NCBI RefSeq assembly: GCF_900044055.2
Contig: NZ_FCOX02000038.1
Span: 1 to 64,000 of the forward strand
Origin: Caballeronia calidae
GTDB lineage: Bacteria > Pseudomonadota > Gammaproteobacteria > Burkholderiales > Burkholderiaceae
Reading direction: 5' to 3'
Length of the DNA stretch: 64,000 nt
Each line of letters starts with the position of its first letter. Position 1 is the stretch's first letter. Below are positions 10,914 through 18,945 of this stretch, piece by piece. The notes under the pieces are model-generated. The model worked only from the letters and a program-made list of their open reading frames with translations, did not search any database and had not been told where the DNA came from. The translations under genes were made by a program, and so were the position numbers.

Positions 10914-11585
10914 ATGACCATCCTCGTTATCGAAGACGACCGCAAGACCGGCGACTACCTGAAAAAAGGGCTCATCGAGTCCGGTTATCAGGTCGATCTC
11001 GTGCGCAACGGCACGGACGGATTGCATCAGGCGCTCGCGAACAACTACGAGCTGATCGTGCTCGACGTGATGCTGCCGGGCATCGACGGCTGGCAGGTGA
11101 TGTCCGCGTTGCGCGCGAAACGTGACCTGCCTGTCATTTTTCTCACGGCGCGCGATCACGTGACGGACCGCATTCACGGGCTCGAGCTCGGCGCCGACGA
11201 TTACCTCGTCAAGCCGTTCTCGTTCACGGAACTCGTGCTGCGCATCCGAACCTTGCTCAGGCGCGGCGTAATGCGCGAATCGGATACGTTTCAGATCGCG
11301 GATCTGCATGTCGATGTCCTGCGCCGCAAGGTGACGCGCAAGGGCATCGATATCGCGCTCACGAACAAGGAGTTCGCGCTCTTGCATCTCTTCTGCAAGC
11401 ATCAGGGCGAGGCGCTGTCGCGCACGCTGATCGCATCGGAAGTGTGGGACATGAACTTCGACAGCGATACCAACGTGGTCGATGTCGCGGTGAAGCGACT
11501 GCGCGCGAAGGTCGATAACCCGTTCGATCTCAAGCTCATCCACACGGTGCGCAGCATCGGCTATTCGTTCGGGGAACAGCCTTGA
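10914..11585 (+). CDS. OmpR-family response regulator (CopR/CusR/HprR-like)
   Basis: The 223-residue protein has a receiver domain (residues 1-115) with Asp8/Asp9, phospho-acceptor Asp51 in VLDVMLPG and Lys100 in YLVKPF. A winged-helix output domain follows (about 125-220), including LTNKEFALLHLF. HQGEALSRTLIASEVWDMNFDSDTN-type wording in this half is typical of the heavy-metal/HprR branch. I chose the ATG at 10914 over a GTG at 10869. It overlaps the kinase start and is divergent from the MsrPQ-like genes. In E. coli the YedW(HprR)/YedV(HprS) pair controls msrPQ, so a redox or copper role here is a reasonable inference. Confidence 0.9.
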   Translation: MTILVIEDDRKTGDYLKKGLIESGYQVDLVRNGTDGLHQALANNYELIVLDVMLPGIDGWQVMSALRAKRDLPVIFLTARDHVTDRIHGLELGADDYLVKPFSFTELVLRIRTLLRRGVMRESDTFQIADLHVDVLRRKVTRKGIDIALTNKEFALLHLFCKHQGEALSRTLIASEVWDMNFDSDTNVVDVAVKRLRAKVDNPFDLKLIHTVRSIGYSFGEQP

Positions 11586-13057
11586 ACCGGCCTTCGCGCT
11601 CGCTCGCGGTCCGTATCGCGCTGTCGTTCGCGGTGATCGTATGCGTCGTCGTCGGCATGGTCGGCGCATCGCTCTATCACGCGACGAATCGCGCGCTGTC
11701 CACGCGTGCGGATTATCAGCTCATCGGGCGCGTCGAGCATTTCCGTTCGCTGCTGCACGATCTCTACACGATCAAGGAAATCGAAGCGCGCCCCAGGCTC
11801 TTCGAGACGATGCTCGGCGACCGGCAGGACGTCATCCTCTTTCGACGCGCGGGCACGGCGCCTTTCATCAACGTCAATCCGGAGCAGATGCCGCTCCCGC
11901 CGCTGCATATCGTGCCGGTGACGCGGCCCATCGGGCTCGATGATCTCTACGAAGGCTCGCGCGCCGATGGCGTGCGCATGCGCTGGGTCGGCGCGCAGGC
12001 GCGCATCGGCGAGAGCGGCGAAGTCGTCGAGATCATCGCGGCGCACGTGATGACGCAGGAGGCGCGCGTGTTGTCGGCGTATCTCGAGCGCGTATGGATC
12101 ACCGTGATCGGCGCCGTGCTCGTGACGCTGCTGCTCGCCTACTGGGTCACGAGCCGCGGGCTCATGCCGCTCAAGTCGATGGCCGGCAAGGCCGCGGAGA
12201 TCACGCCGGATCGATTGTCCGCGCGGCTCGATGTCGCGCATGCGCCGGCGGAATTGCAGAGCCTCGCCGCATCGTTCAATGCGATGCTCGATCGTCTCGA
12301 ACACGGCTATGAGCGCCTGCTGCAATTTTCCGCCGATCTCGCGCATGAAGTGCGCACGCCGATCGGTGTGTTGATCGGCGAGACGCAGGTCACGCTCGCG
12401 CATGAGCGCAGCGTCGCGGAATATCGCAGCGTGCTCGAATCGAATCTGGAAGAACTGGAGCGGCTCGCGCGCATCGCGCAGAACATCCTGTTTCTGGCGC
12501 AGGCGGATCATGGGCAGCAGCGCATCGAGCGCGAGCGGCTCGATATCCGCGAGGAACTGGAAACCATCGGCGCTTACTTCGAAGGCATCGCCGATGAACG
12601 CCGCATCACGTTCGATATCGACGCCGATGGCGACATGGTTGCGAATGCAATCATGTGCCGGAGGGCGATCGGCAATGTCGTGGTGAATGCGGTGCGCTAT
12701 GCGACGGCGGGCACCGTGGTGCGCCTGCGCGGACATGCGGATGAAGCGGGCGCGCGCATCGTCGTGGGAAATCATGGCGCGCGCATCGGGCAGGAAGAGC
12801 TTGCGAAGCTCTTCGACCGCTTCTATCGCGGCGATGCGGCGCGCAGCGAATTCACCGAATCGAGCGGTCTCGGGTTGTCGATCGTTCAGGCGATCATGCG
12901 TCTGCACGGCGGCAGCGCGTCCGCCGCATGCACGCAGGATGGATGGATCGCATTCACGTTGCGGTTTCCGTCGACGGATGAGTGCGCCGCGGACCGCAAC
13001 GCGAATCCTTACCTCAAGGAAGCCTCCAAAGCTTCCCGCTGCGCCAGCAACCCGTGA
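11582..13057 (+). CDS. Heavy-metal-type sensor histidine kinase
   Basis: The 491-residue inner-membrane kinase has a first transmembrane helix at about residues 12-33, a periplasmic loop of about 140 residues and a second helix near 175-195. A HAMP region (GLMPLKSMAGKA) follows, then the phospho-acceptor His255 in SADLAHEVRTPIG. An ATPase domain carries an N box (GNVVVNAVRYA) and SSGLGLSIVQAIM. The start is a TTG overlapping the regulator's TGA, so the pair is translationally coupled. Its last 49 bp overlap the convergent flavoprotein gene. Confidence 0.92.
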   Translation: MNRPSRSLAVRIALSFAVIVCVVVGMVGASLYHATNRALSTRADYQLIGRVEHFRSLLHDLYTIKEIEARPRLFETMLGDRQDVILFRRAGTAPFINVNPEQMPLPPLHIVPVTRPIGLDDLYEGSRADGVRMRWVGAQARIGESGEVVEIIAAHVMTQEARVLSAYLERVWITVIGAVLVTLLLAYWVTSRGLMPLKSMAGKAAEITPDRLSARLDVAHAPAELQSLAASFNAMLDRLEHGYERLLQFSADLAHEVRTPIGVLIGETQVTLAHERSVAEYRSVLESNLEELERLARIAQNILFLAQADHGQQRIERERLDIREELETIGAYFEGIADERRITFDIDADGDMVANAIMCRRAIGNVVVNAVRYATAGTVVRLRGHADEAGARIVVGNHGARIGQEELAKLFDRFYRGDAARSEFTESSGLGLSIVQAIMRLHGGSASAACTQDGWIAFTLRFPSTDECAADRNANPYLKEASKASRCASNP

Positions 13058-14811
13058 ATCTGCGCGACGACCGCCGCGCCTTCACCCACCGCAGCCGCGA
13101 CACGCTTGGTCGAATTCGACCGCACATCGCCGATGGCGAATACGCCCGGCACGCTCGTCTCGAGCGCGAGCACGCCTTGCGTGCGTCCTTCATGCGCCTC
13201 GGGACCGGTCATCACGAAGCCCTTGCCATCGACATTCACATTGCAATTGCGCAGCCAGTCGGTATTCGGGTCCGCACCGGTGAACAGGAACAGATGCCGC
13301 GAGTCGATCGTGAGCGGCCCTTCCGGCGTCTTGCAGTTGACCGCGGTGAGCGCGCGGCCATCGCCGTCGAGCGAGGTGATTTCCGTATGCGTGCGCACCG
13401 TCACGTTCGGCAATGAGGCAATGCGCTCGACCAGATAGTGCGACATGCTCGCCGAAAGCCCCGCGCCGCGAATCAGCACATGCACGTGCTTCGCATGTGT
13501 CGCGAGATAGACGACCGCCTGCCCCGCCGAATTGCCGCCGCCGACGAGCACGACTTCCGCGTTCTTGCACAGCTTCGCCTCCACCGGCGATGCCCAGTAA
13601 TACGTGCCGTGCCCTTCATAACGCTCCAGCCCCGCGATATTCGGCCGCCGATACGCCGCGCCCGATGCGATCACGACCGTCTGCGTCGTGACGCGCGTGC
13701 CGTTCTCCAGTTCGATCTGAATCGGATTGCAATCGCAATGCAGCGCCTTGATCTTCGTCGGGATCGCGATATGCGCGCCGAACTTCTGCGCCTGCACGAA
13801 CGCGCGCCCGGCGAGCGCCTGGCCGGAAATGCCGGTGGGAAAGCCGAGATAGTTCTCGATGCGCGAGCTCGCGCCCGCCTGCCCGCCCGGCGCGCGGCAA
13901 TCGAACACAGCCACCGACAAGCCTTCGGACGCCGCATACACCGCCGTCGCGAGACCCGCCGGCCCCGCGCCGACGATGGCGACATCGTAGATATGCGCCG
14001 GATCGAACTCGGGCAGCCAGCCGAGCTGCGTCGCGATCTGATTCTCATCGGGCGCGCGCAGCACGGTGCCGTCCGGACAGATCACGAGCGGGAAATCGGA
14101 CGTCGATGCCGAGATGCGCTCCAGCAGCGAAATCGCGTCGGGATCGGTGCACGCGTCGATCACCGTGTACGGATAACCGTTGCGGCGCAGAAAGCCTTGC
14201 AGCGACACGAGACGGCCATCGTCCGACTGACCGAGCAGCACCGGACCGCTGCCCTTCTCGATCAGCCCGACGCGCCGCAGGATCAGCGCGCGCATGATGC
14301 GCTCGCCCAGCTCCGCTTCCGCGACGAGCAGCGCGCGCAGACGCTCCGGCGGAATCACGATGCCGTCGACATCCTCGGCCGCGAGGCAATCGACGAGACA
14401 GGGCTTGCCCGAAAGCTGCGCCACTTCCGCCAGAAAATGCCCCGGCCCATGCTCGACGACCAGATGCTCCTGCCCGAGCGCATTGCGCCGCGTCACGCGC
14501 ACGAGCCCTTTCAGCACGATCACCATGCCGCGCCCGGTCTCGCCCATGCGGAACAACCACTCGCCGCGGCGCCAGTGCGCGGCCGTGCCGAAGCGGCTCA
14601 TGCGCTCGATCTCGTTGTCGGTCAGGCGCGGGAACATCTGGTGCGCGCGCGTTTCGAGCGGCGAGAAGGGCGCGCTGTCGTCGCTGGCCACGGGCGCCGC
14701 GGCAGGCGACGGCACCACGTTCGGATTCGGATTCTCCAAAGGCTCGCGTGCGTTCCATGCGACGACATCCGGCATGCCTTGACCAAGCTCGCCGTTCGGG
14801 GTTGTGCTCAT
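13009..14811 (-). CDS. cNMP-binding / thioredoxin-reductase-like flavoprotein fusion
   Basis: The 600-residue protein has three parts. Residues about 55-180 form a cyclic-nucleotide-binding (Crp-like) domain. Residues about 190-260 are a short glutaredoxin/thioredoxin-like segment. From about 275 there is a two-dinucleotide-domain flavoprotein with VAIVGAGPAGLA (FAD), GGQAGASSRIENYLG and VVLVGGGNSAGQA (NADPH). The redox CxxC of true thioredoxin reductases is absent: its place reads YYWASPVEAKLC. This makes it closer to type-2 ferredoxin/flavodoxin-NADP reductases or a dedicated regulator. The start overlaps the DedA-rhodanese stop by 4 bp (ATGA), so the two are coupled. Function in thiol or flavin redox control is inferred. 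Confidence 0.88.
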   Translation of the reverse strand: MSTTPNGELGQGMPDVVAWNAREPLENPNPNVVPSPAAAPVASDDSAPFSPLETRAHQMFPRLTDNEIERMSRFGTAAHWRRGEWLFRMGETGRGMVIVLKGLVRVTRRNALGQEHLVVEHGPGHFLAEVAQLSGKPCLVDCLAAEDVDGIVIPPERLRALLVAEAELGERIMRALILRRVGLIEKGSGPVLLGQSDDGRLVSLQGFLRRNGYPYTVIDACTDPDAISLLERISASTSDFPLVICPDGTVLRAPDENQIATQLGWLPEFDPAHIYDVAIVGAGPAGLATAVYAASEGLSVAVFDCRAPGGQAGASSRIENYLGFPTGISGQALAGRAFVQAQKFGAHIAIPTKIKALHCDCNPIQIELENGTRVTTQTVVIASGAAYRRPNIAGLERYEGHGTYYWASPVEAKLCKNAEVVLVGGGNSAGQAVVYLATHAKHVHVLIRGAGLSASMSHYLVERIASLPNVTVRTHTEITSLDGDGRALTAVNCKTPEGPLTIDSRHLFLFTGADPNTDWLRNCNVNVDGKGFVMTGPEAHEGRTQGVLALETSVPGVFAIGDVRSNSTKRVAAAVGEGAAVVAQIHGLLAQREALEASLR

Positions 14812-15911
14812 GCGCGATCTCCGTGTGGAAAACCAGCTTCATGAAGGGATGCCGGGCCCGACGAAGCCGCCGGTGCCGCCGCCGATTTCACCGGCCACGG
14901 GCACATCGCCGCCATCTCCGCGACTTCCTCGGGCGTGGCCGCCGAGAGCTCGCCGAACTCGGTCAGCGTCGCGACATCGAAACCGGCGAGCCGCCAGGCG
15001 TCGAGTCCGCCCGTGAGCGGCACCACGTCGCGAAAGCCCGCGGTGCGCATGGTCTTCGCCATCCACGCCGCCGACACCTCGTTCGGACACGAGCAATAGA
15101 TGACGACCTTGCGCGACTTGTCGTAGTTCTCGATGATCTCCGCGAGATCGCGCTCGTCGGCGAAGAGCGATCCGGGAATGGTGAACGGATCCAGCATGCG
15201 CTTTTCCGGCGAGCGGATATCGAAGATCACCGGCAGCGGCTCGTCGTTCATCAGCGCGTAGAGCTCGTCCACGCTGATGCGCGCCTTCTCCAGCGTGGCC
15301 ATGAGCGCGCGACGGCGCCACCAGCGATACGCGACATAGATCGCGAACAGCGCGGCGATGACCATCACCGCCTGACGGCCGAGCAGGGAGATCATCGCGA
15401 AGACCATTTCCAGCTGCGCCGCGAAGATCACGCCGACGATCAGCCCGACCGCGCCCCACAATGCGATGCCCGCGCCGTCGTGCGCGATGAAGCTGCGCAG
15501 CCGCACGCCCATCGCGCCCGCGAGCGGCACGGACACGAGCGAGAGGCCCGGTATGAACTTCGCGACCAGCAGGATGCGCACGCCCCAGCGGCCGAAGAAG
15601 CGCTCGGTTTTCTTCACGCAGGTATCGCGCGAGAGGGACAGCTTGCAGATGGTCTTGAGGGTCTTGTCGCCGTACTTGCGCCCGCCCTGGAACCAGACGA
15701 GATCGCCGAGCACGCCGCCCGCCACCGCGACGCACAGCACGCCCAGAAGCGGCGCCCAGAACGCGCCGCCGTTCACCGCCATGAGCGCGATGGACGCGCC
15801 GACGACGATCATCGTCGGCATCGCGGGCACGGGCAGCCCGAGCGCCGCGCCCATTACGTTGAGGAAAACGATCGCCGGGCCGAATCGATCGACTAGCTGA
15901 TGCAACAACAT
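14808..15911 (-). CDS. DedA-family membrane protein fused to rhodanese domain
   Basis: The 367-residue protein begins with a DedA/SNARE-associated domain (residues about 1-195). Several transmembrane helices are evident, as is the family core FFGRWGVRILLVAKFIPGLS. Residues about 210-315 are a rhodanese fold with DIRSPEKRMLDPFTIPGS and an active-site loop VIYCSCPNE (Cys273/Cys275). The C-terminus is a disordered Ala/Pro/Ser tail. DedA proteins include undecaprenyl-phosphate and lipid flippases. The fused rhodanese and the coupled flavoprotein downstream suggest a sulfur or redox link at the membrane; that is inference. Confidence 0.88.
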   Translation of the reverse strand: MLLHQLVDRFGPAIVFLNVMGAALGLPVPAMPTMIVVGASIALMAVNGGAFWAPLLGVLCVAVAGGVLGDLVWFQGGRKYGDKTLKTICKLSLSRDTCVKKTERFFGRWGVRILLVAKFIPGLSLVSVPLAGAMGVRLRSFIAHDGAGIALWGAVGLIVGVIFAAQLEMVFAMISLLGRQAVMVIAALFAIYVAYRWWRRRALMATLEKARISVDELYALMNDEPLPVIFDIRSPEKRMLDPFTIPGSLFADERDLAEIIENYDKSRKVVIYCSCPNEVSAAWMAKTMRTAGFRDVVPLTGGLDAWRLAGFDVATLTEFGELSAATPEEVAEMAAMCPWPVKSAAAPAASSGPASLHEAGFPHGDRA

Positions 15912-16135
15912 GGGAATCTCCCGTGCGGGAAGGGTGCGAATTCGCGGGACGACGGGACGCGCGCCGGGAAACCGGCGCTACGAAGGCGCAAGAAGCACGA
16001 AAGCGAGAGAGATACGAGCTTGCAGCCGCTCGTGGTTCAACGCGGTGCACGCGGCGCCGGGCCGACGTTCGTCACATTTAAGGGGTAAGTGTAGCCCGGA
16101 AATGCGAACGTAAGCATGACAGGCGCGCGGGACGC

Positions 16136-16157
16136 GGGCATCGCGCGCGCGATGCCC
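16136..16157. repeat. 22-bp perfect palindrome downstream of denD (possible terminator)
   Basis: GGGCATCGCG and CGCGATGCCC arms around a CG centre lie 36 bp past the denD stop. There is no T tract on either side, so it may be a Rho-assisted terminator or 3' stabiliser. The 281-bp gap between denD and the DedA gene holds no gene that I can see. Confidence 0.5.
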
Positions 16158-16192
16158 GGTGCGGGAATGATGCGATGCGCAGAGTGTGGGAT

Positions 16193-17158
16193 CTAGCTGC
16201 GTTCGTCGGCGATATAGGCGCGAATCACATCGGCGAAATTCTTGTCGCCCGAGAGGCCCAGTTGCTCCGCGCGCGTCGGATTCCACGCGCCCGGCCAGCT
16301 GCAGACGATCTTCTCGATGCGCTCGTCGCGCTGCCAGTCGATGCGCTGCACCGCTTCCTCGCCCGCCACTTCGCGCAGCGCCGCGACCATCTCGTTCACG
16401 CTCACCGACAGGCCCGGCAGATTGATCACGGGCCGGTTGCCCAGCTTCTCACGATCGATCTCGCATCCCGCGATCAGCGCCTCGATCGCGCTCTTCGGCG
16501 AAAGGACCCATACGCGCGTGTCGCCATCGACGGGACAGGTCGAGCGCTCGCCGTTCAGCGGCTCGCGGATGATGCCGCTCGCGAACGACGACGCCGCCGC
16601 GTTCGGCTTGCCGGGCCGCACGCTGATGGTCGGCAGGCGCAGCACGCGGCCATCGACGAAGCCGCGCCGCGCGTAATCGGAGAGCAGCAGCTCGGCGATC
16701 GCCTTCTGCGTTCCGTACGACGATTGCGGATTGAGCGCGGTGTCGTCCTGCACGACATCGGGCAGCGTGCCGCCGTACACCGCGACCGAGCTCGTGAACA
16801 CGACGCGCGGTGCGTGGCCCGCCGCGCGGCACACTTCGAGCAGCGCGCGCGATGCGTCGAGATTGATCTTCATGCCGAGATCGAAGTCCGCTTCGGCCTG
16901 GCCGCTCACGATCGCGGCGAGATGGAAGATGGCTTCGGTCTGCGTGTCGATGCAGCGCTCCAGCACCGCGCGATCGGAGATGTCGCCGGTTTCGGCGCGC
17001 ACGCGTTTGTCGGCGAGAAGCCGTTCGTCGTTGGGGCGCGCGACGTCGAGCAGCACGAGTTCGGTGACCGGCTTGCCGTCGAGTTCATTGCGCTCGAGGA
17101 GACGCTTCGCGAGACGCTGACCGAGAAAGCCCGCGCCGCCCGTGATGAGAATTTTCAT
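16193..17158 (-). CDS. denD: D-erythronate dehydrogenase (NAD-dependent epimerase/dehydratase family)
   Basis: The 321-residue extended SDR has GGAGFLGQ at residues 7-14 and a catalytic YxxxK (Tyr148, Lys152), with FTSSVAVYGG before it. NLDASRALLEVC and RLPTISVRPGKPN match the DenD branch. It oxidises D-erythronate to 2-oxo-D-erythronate. It is the last gene of the operon, starting 16 bp after otnI ends. The presence of otnI, otnC, otnK and ltnD makes the assignment firm. Confidence 0.92.
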   Translation of the reverse strand: MKILITGGAGFLGQRLAKRLLERNELDGKPVTELVLLDVARPNDERLLADKRVRAETGDISDRAVLERCIDTQTEAIFHLAAIVSGQAEADFDLGMKINLDASRALLEVCRAAGHAPRVVFTSSVAVYGGTLPDVVQDDTALNPQSSYGTQKAIAELLLSDYARRGFVDGRVLRLPTISVRPGKPNAAASSFASGIIREPLNGERSTCPVDGDTRVWVLSPKSAIEALIAGCEIDREKLGNRPVINLPGLSVSVNEMVAALREVAGEEAVQRIDWQRDERIEKIVCSWPGAWNPTRAEQLGLSGDKNFADVIRAYIADERS

Positions 17159-17174
17159 AAGGTCGCTTCCTTGC

Positions 17175-17963
17175 TCACAGATAAGGTTTGAGCCAGCCGA
17201 GGCCCTCGGACGTGCCCGCCTTCGGCTTGTATTCGCAGCCGATCCAGCCTTCGTAACCGAGCGAATCGATCAGCTCGAACAGATACGGATAGTTGAGTTC
17301 GCCGATGTTCGGCTCGTGCCGCTCCGGTACGCCCGCGATCTGGATGTGCCCGACGCCCGCGTTCGGGCGCTTCATGTCGCGCTTCAGCTTTACCGCGATG
17401 TCGCCTTCGACGATCTGGCAGTGATAGATGTCGAACTGCACTTGCAGGTTCGGTGCGCCGATTTCGTCGCAGATCGCTTGGGCTTCGTCCTGACGGTTCA
17501 GGAAGAAACCGGGGATGTCGCGGGTGTTGATCGGCTCGATCACGATGCCTATGCCTGCCTTTTGCGCTTCTTTTGCCGCGTATTCGAGGTTCTTCAGGTA
17601 CGTTTCGCGGTGTTTGTCGCGAGGTTGATCCGGGGCGATCAGGCCGGCCATGACGTGCAGTTTTTTGTTGCCCAGCACGGCGGCGTATTCGAGGCCTTTT
17701 TCCACGCTCTTTTTGAACTCCTCCTCACGCCCTGGCAGCGATGCGATACCGCGTTCGCCCTTCGCCCAGTCGCCCGGCGGCGCGTTGAAGAGCGCTTGCG
17801 TCAGATTGTTGTCCTTGAGTCGTTGCTCGATGTCCTTCGCTGCGAAGTCGTACGGGAACAGGAACTCGACCGCCTTGAAGCCATCTTTCGCCGCAGCGGC
17901 GAAGCGGTCTAGGAATGCATGCTCCGTGTACATCATCGTCAGGTTTGCGGCGAATTTTGGCAT
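17175..17963 (-). CDS. otnI: 2-oxo-tetronate isomerase (hydroxypyruvate isomerase family)
   Basis: This 262-residue TIM-barrel protein starts MPKFAANLTMMYTEHAFLDRF. VEFLFPYDF, VIEPINTRDIPGF, VQFDIYHCQI and GCEYKPK carry the metal-binding Glu/Asp/His residues of the hydroxypyruvate isomerase family. OtnI interconverts 2-oxo- and 3-oxo-tetronates so that D-erythronate carbon can reach OtnK/OtnC. Unlike its neighbours it is separated from the upstream otnC by 340 bp, most of which is a dispersed repeat. Confidence 0.92.
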   Translation of the reverse strand: MPKFAANLTMMYTEHAFLDRFAAAAKDGFKAVEFLFPYDFAAKDIEQRLKDNNLTQALFNAPPGDWAKGERGIASLPGREEEFKKSVEKGLEYAAVLGNKKLHVMAGLIAPDQPRDKHRETYLKNLEYAAKEAQKAGIGIVIEPINTRDIPGFFLNRQDEAQAICDEIGAPNLQVQFDIYHCQIVEGDIAVKLKRDMKRPNAGVGHIQIAGVPERHEPNIGELNYPYLFELIDSLGYEGWIGCEYKPKAGTSEGLGWLKPYL

Positions 17964-17996
17964 TTGCCTGGCTCCTTGGGTTCTCGTGTCGATGCG

Positions 17997-18285
17997 GCTT
18001 GCGCTTCTGTGAAATCCTGTGTTCGTGTCGGTCTATTTGCTCTGCCCCTGTGCGGGGCGGCAGTCACTTTCTTTGCTGCTGCAAAGAAAGTAACCAAAGA
18101 AACAGCTATCCCCAGCCTAAGCACTTCAGGCCGGCCGCGGCACAGAACTTCGCTCGTGGTCCGGCTGTAGCGAGTGCCCTCACAAGCCTAACCGGGCTTG
18201 GATCGCGCACGGTCTGTCATCTCGCGCCACATAACAAACTGGTTCAGCAGTCATTCATCCGGCACCGCGCTTCGCGCTGCCGTCG
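17997..18285 (+). repeat. Dispersed structured repeat, copy A (inside otn operon)
   Basis: A core of about 223 bp (17997-18219) plus a weaker tail is nearly identical to copies at 57184 and 57618. It holds a GCCCC/GGGGC hairpin and a 24-bp perfect hairpin at 18067-18090 (10-bp arms CTTTCTTTGC/GCAAAGAAAG, TGCT loop). The tail adds a GGCACCGCGC/GCGCTGCC-type stem. The frame across it, which reads FFAAAKKVTKE, is not a gene. It accounts for the whole otnI-otnC gap and lies inverted relative to the operon transcript. Confidence 0.85.
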
Positions 18286-18303
18286 GGCTCTTCCGGTGGT
18301 CTG

Positions 18304-18945
18304 CTACCAGCGTGCGCCGAATGTTTTTCGCAAATCCTCGATCGCCGACTCCGGCAGCGGTTCGGGGCGCGGCGTCGTCGACAGATACAGTTGCGCCGTC
18401 TCCTCTAACTCTTCCAACGCGTAGCTCGCGTGCGATACCGACTTTTCCCACACCACCGGCCCGAGGCGTTCGAGCAGCACCGCGCGCACCTTCGACGCCA
18501 ACGCCGCCACTTCTTCCGCCACGGCGGCATCGCCCGGTCGGCGATACGCTATCAGCGGCACGTGACCGACCTTCATCACGTAGTACGGTGTAATCGGCGG
18601 GAGCACGTCCTCGTTCTTCCATACGCCCGCCAGCGTCAGCGCGACAAGATGCGTCGAATGCGTATGCACGACGCCGCGCGCATCAGCGTTGTTCTCGTAG
18701 ATGCGCCGATGCAGCGCAAGCGTCTTCGACGGCCTTCCGCCCGAGACGTGATTGCCTTGCAAATCGACCTTGGCGATGTCGTTTGGATCGAGGCGGCCAA
18801 GGCATGCGTCGGTCGGCGTGATCAGCCAGCCATCGTCGAGGCGCGCGCTGATGTTGCCCGCGCTGCCCACCGTGTAGCGACGCTCGTAGAGGCTCTTGCC
18901 GGTAAGGCAAATCTCTTCACGTACGGAGTTTTCGGTCGATGCCAT
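18304..18945 (-). CDS. otnC: 3-oxo-tetronate 4-phosphate decarboxylase (class II aldolase)
   Basis: At 213 residues it belongs to the class II aldolase/adducin family. GSAGNISAR, the zinc-site HTHSTH and Glu/His residues in the C-terminal half are visible. It decarboxylates 3-oxo-tetronate 4-phosphate to dihydroxyacetone phosphate. I use the second Met (18945); an ATG one codon upstream (18948) is equally possible and would overlap the otnK stop (ATGA). The order otnK-otnC is standard. A repeat then intervenes before otnI. Confidence 0.9.
   Translation of the reverse strand: MASTENSVREEICLTGKSLYERRYTVGSAGNISARLDDGWLITPTDACLGRLDPNDIAKVDLQGNHVSGGRPSKTLALHRRIYENNADARGVVHTHSTHLVALTLAGVWKNEDVLPPITPYYVMKVGHVPLIAYRRPGDAAVAEEVAALASKVRAVLLERLGPVVWEKSVSHASYALEELEETAQLYLSTTPRPEPLPESAIEDLRKTFGARW

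Noticed and set aside
16136..16157. Palindrome as phage or transposon attachment site
   Set aside because: No integrase, transposase or tRNA is nearby and there is no second copy in the window; a 3'-end hairpin is simpler.
18009..18170. Frame across the repeat reading FFAAAKKVTKE, also at 57173-57358
   Set aside because: The same peptide appears in all repeat copies, in either orientation, with no ribosome site or conserved flanks. It is the translation of a structured DNA repeat, not a gene.
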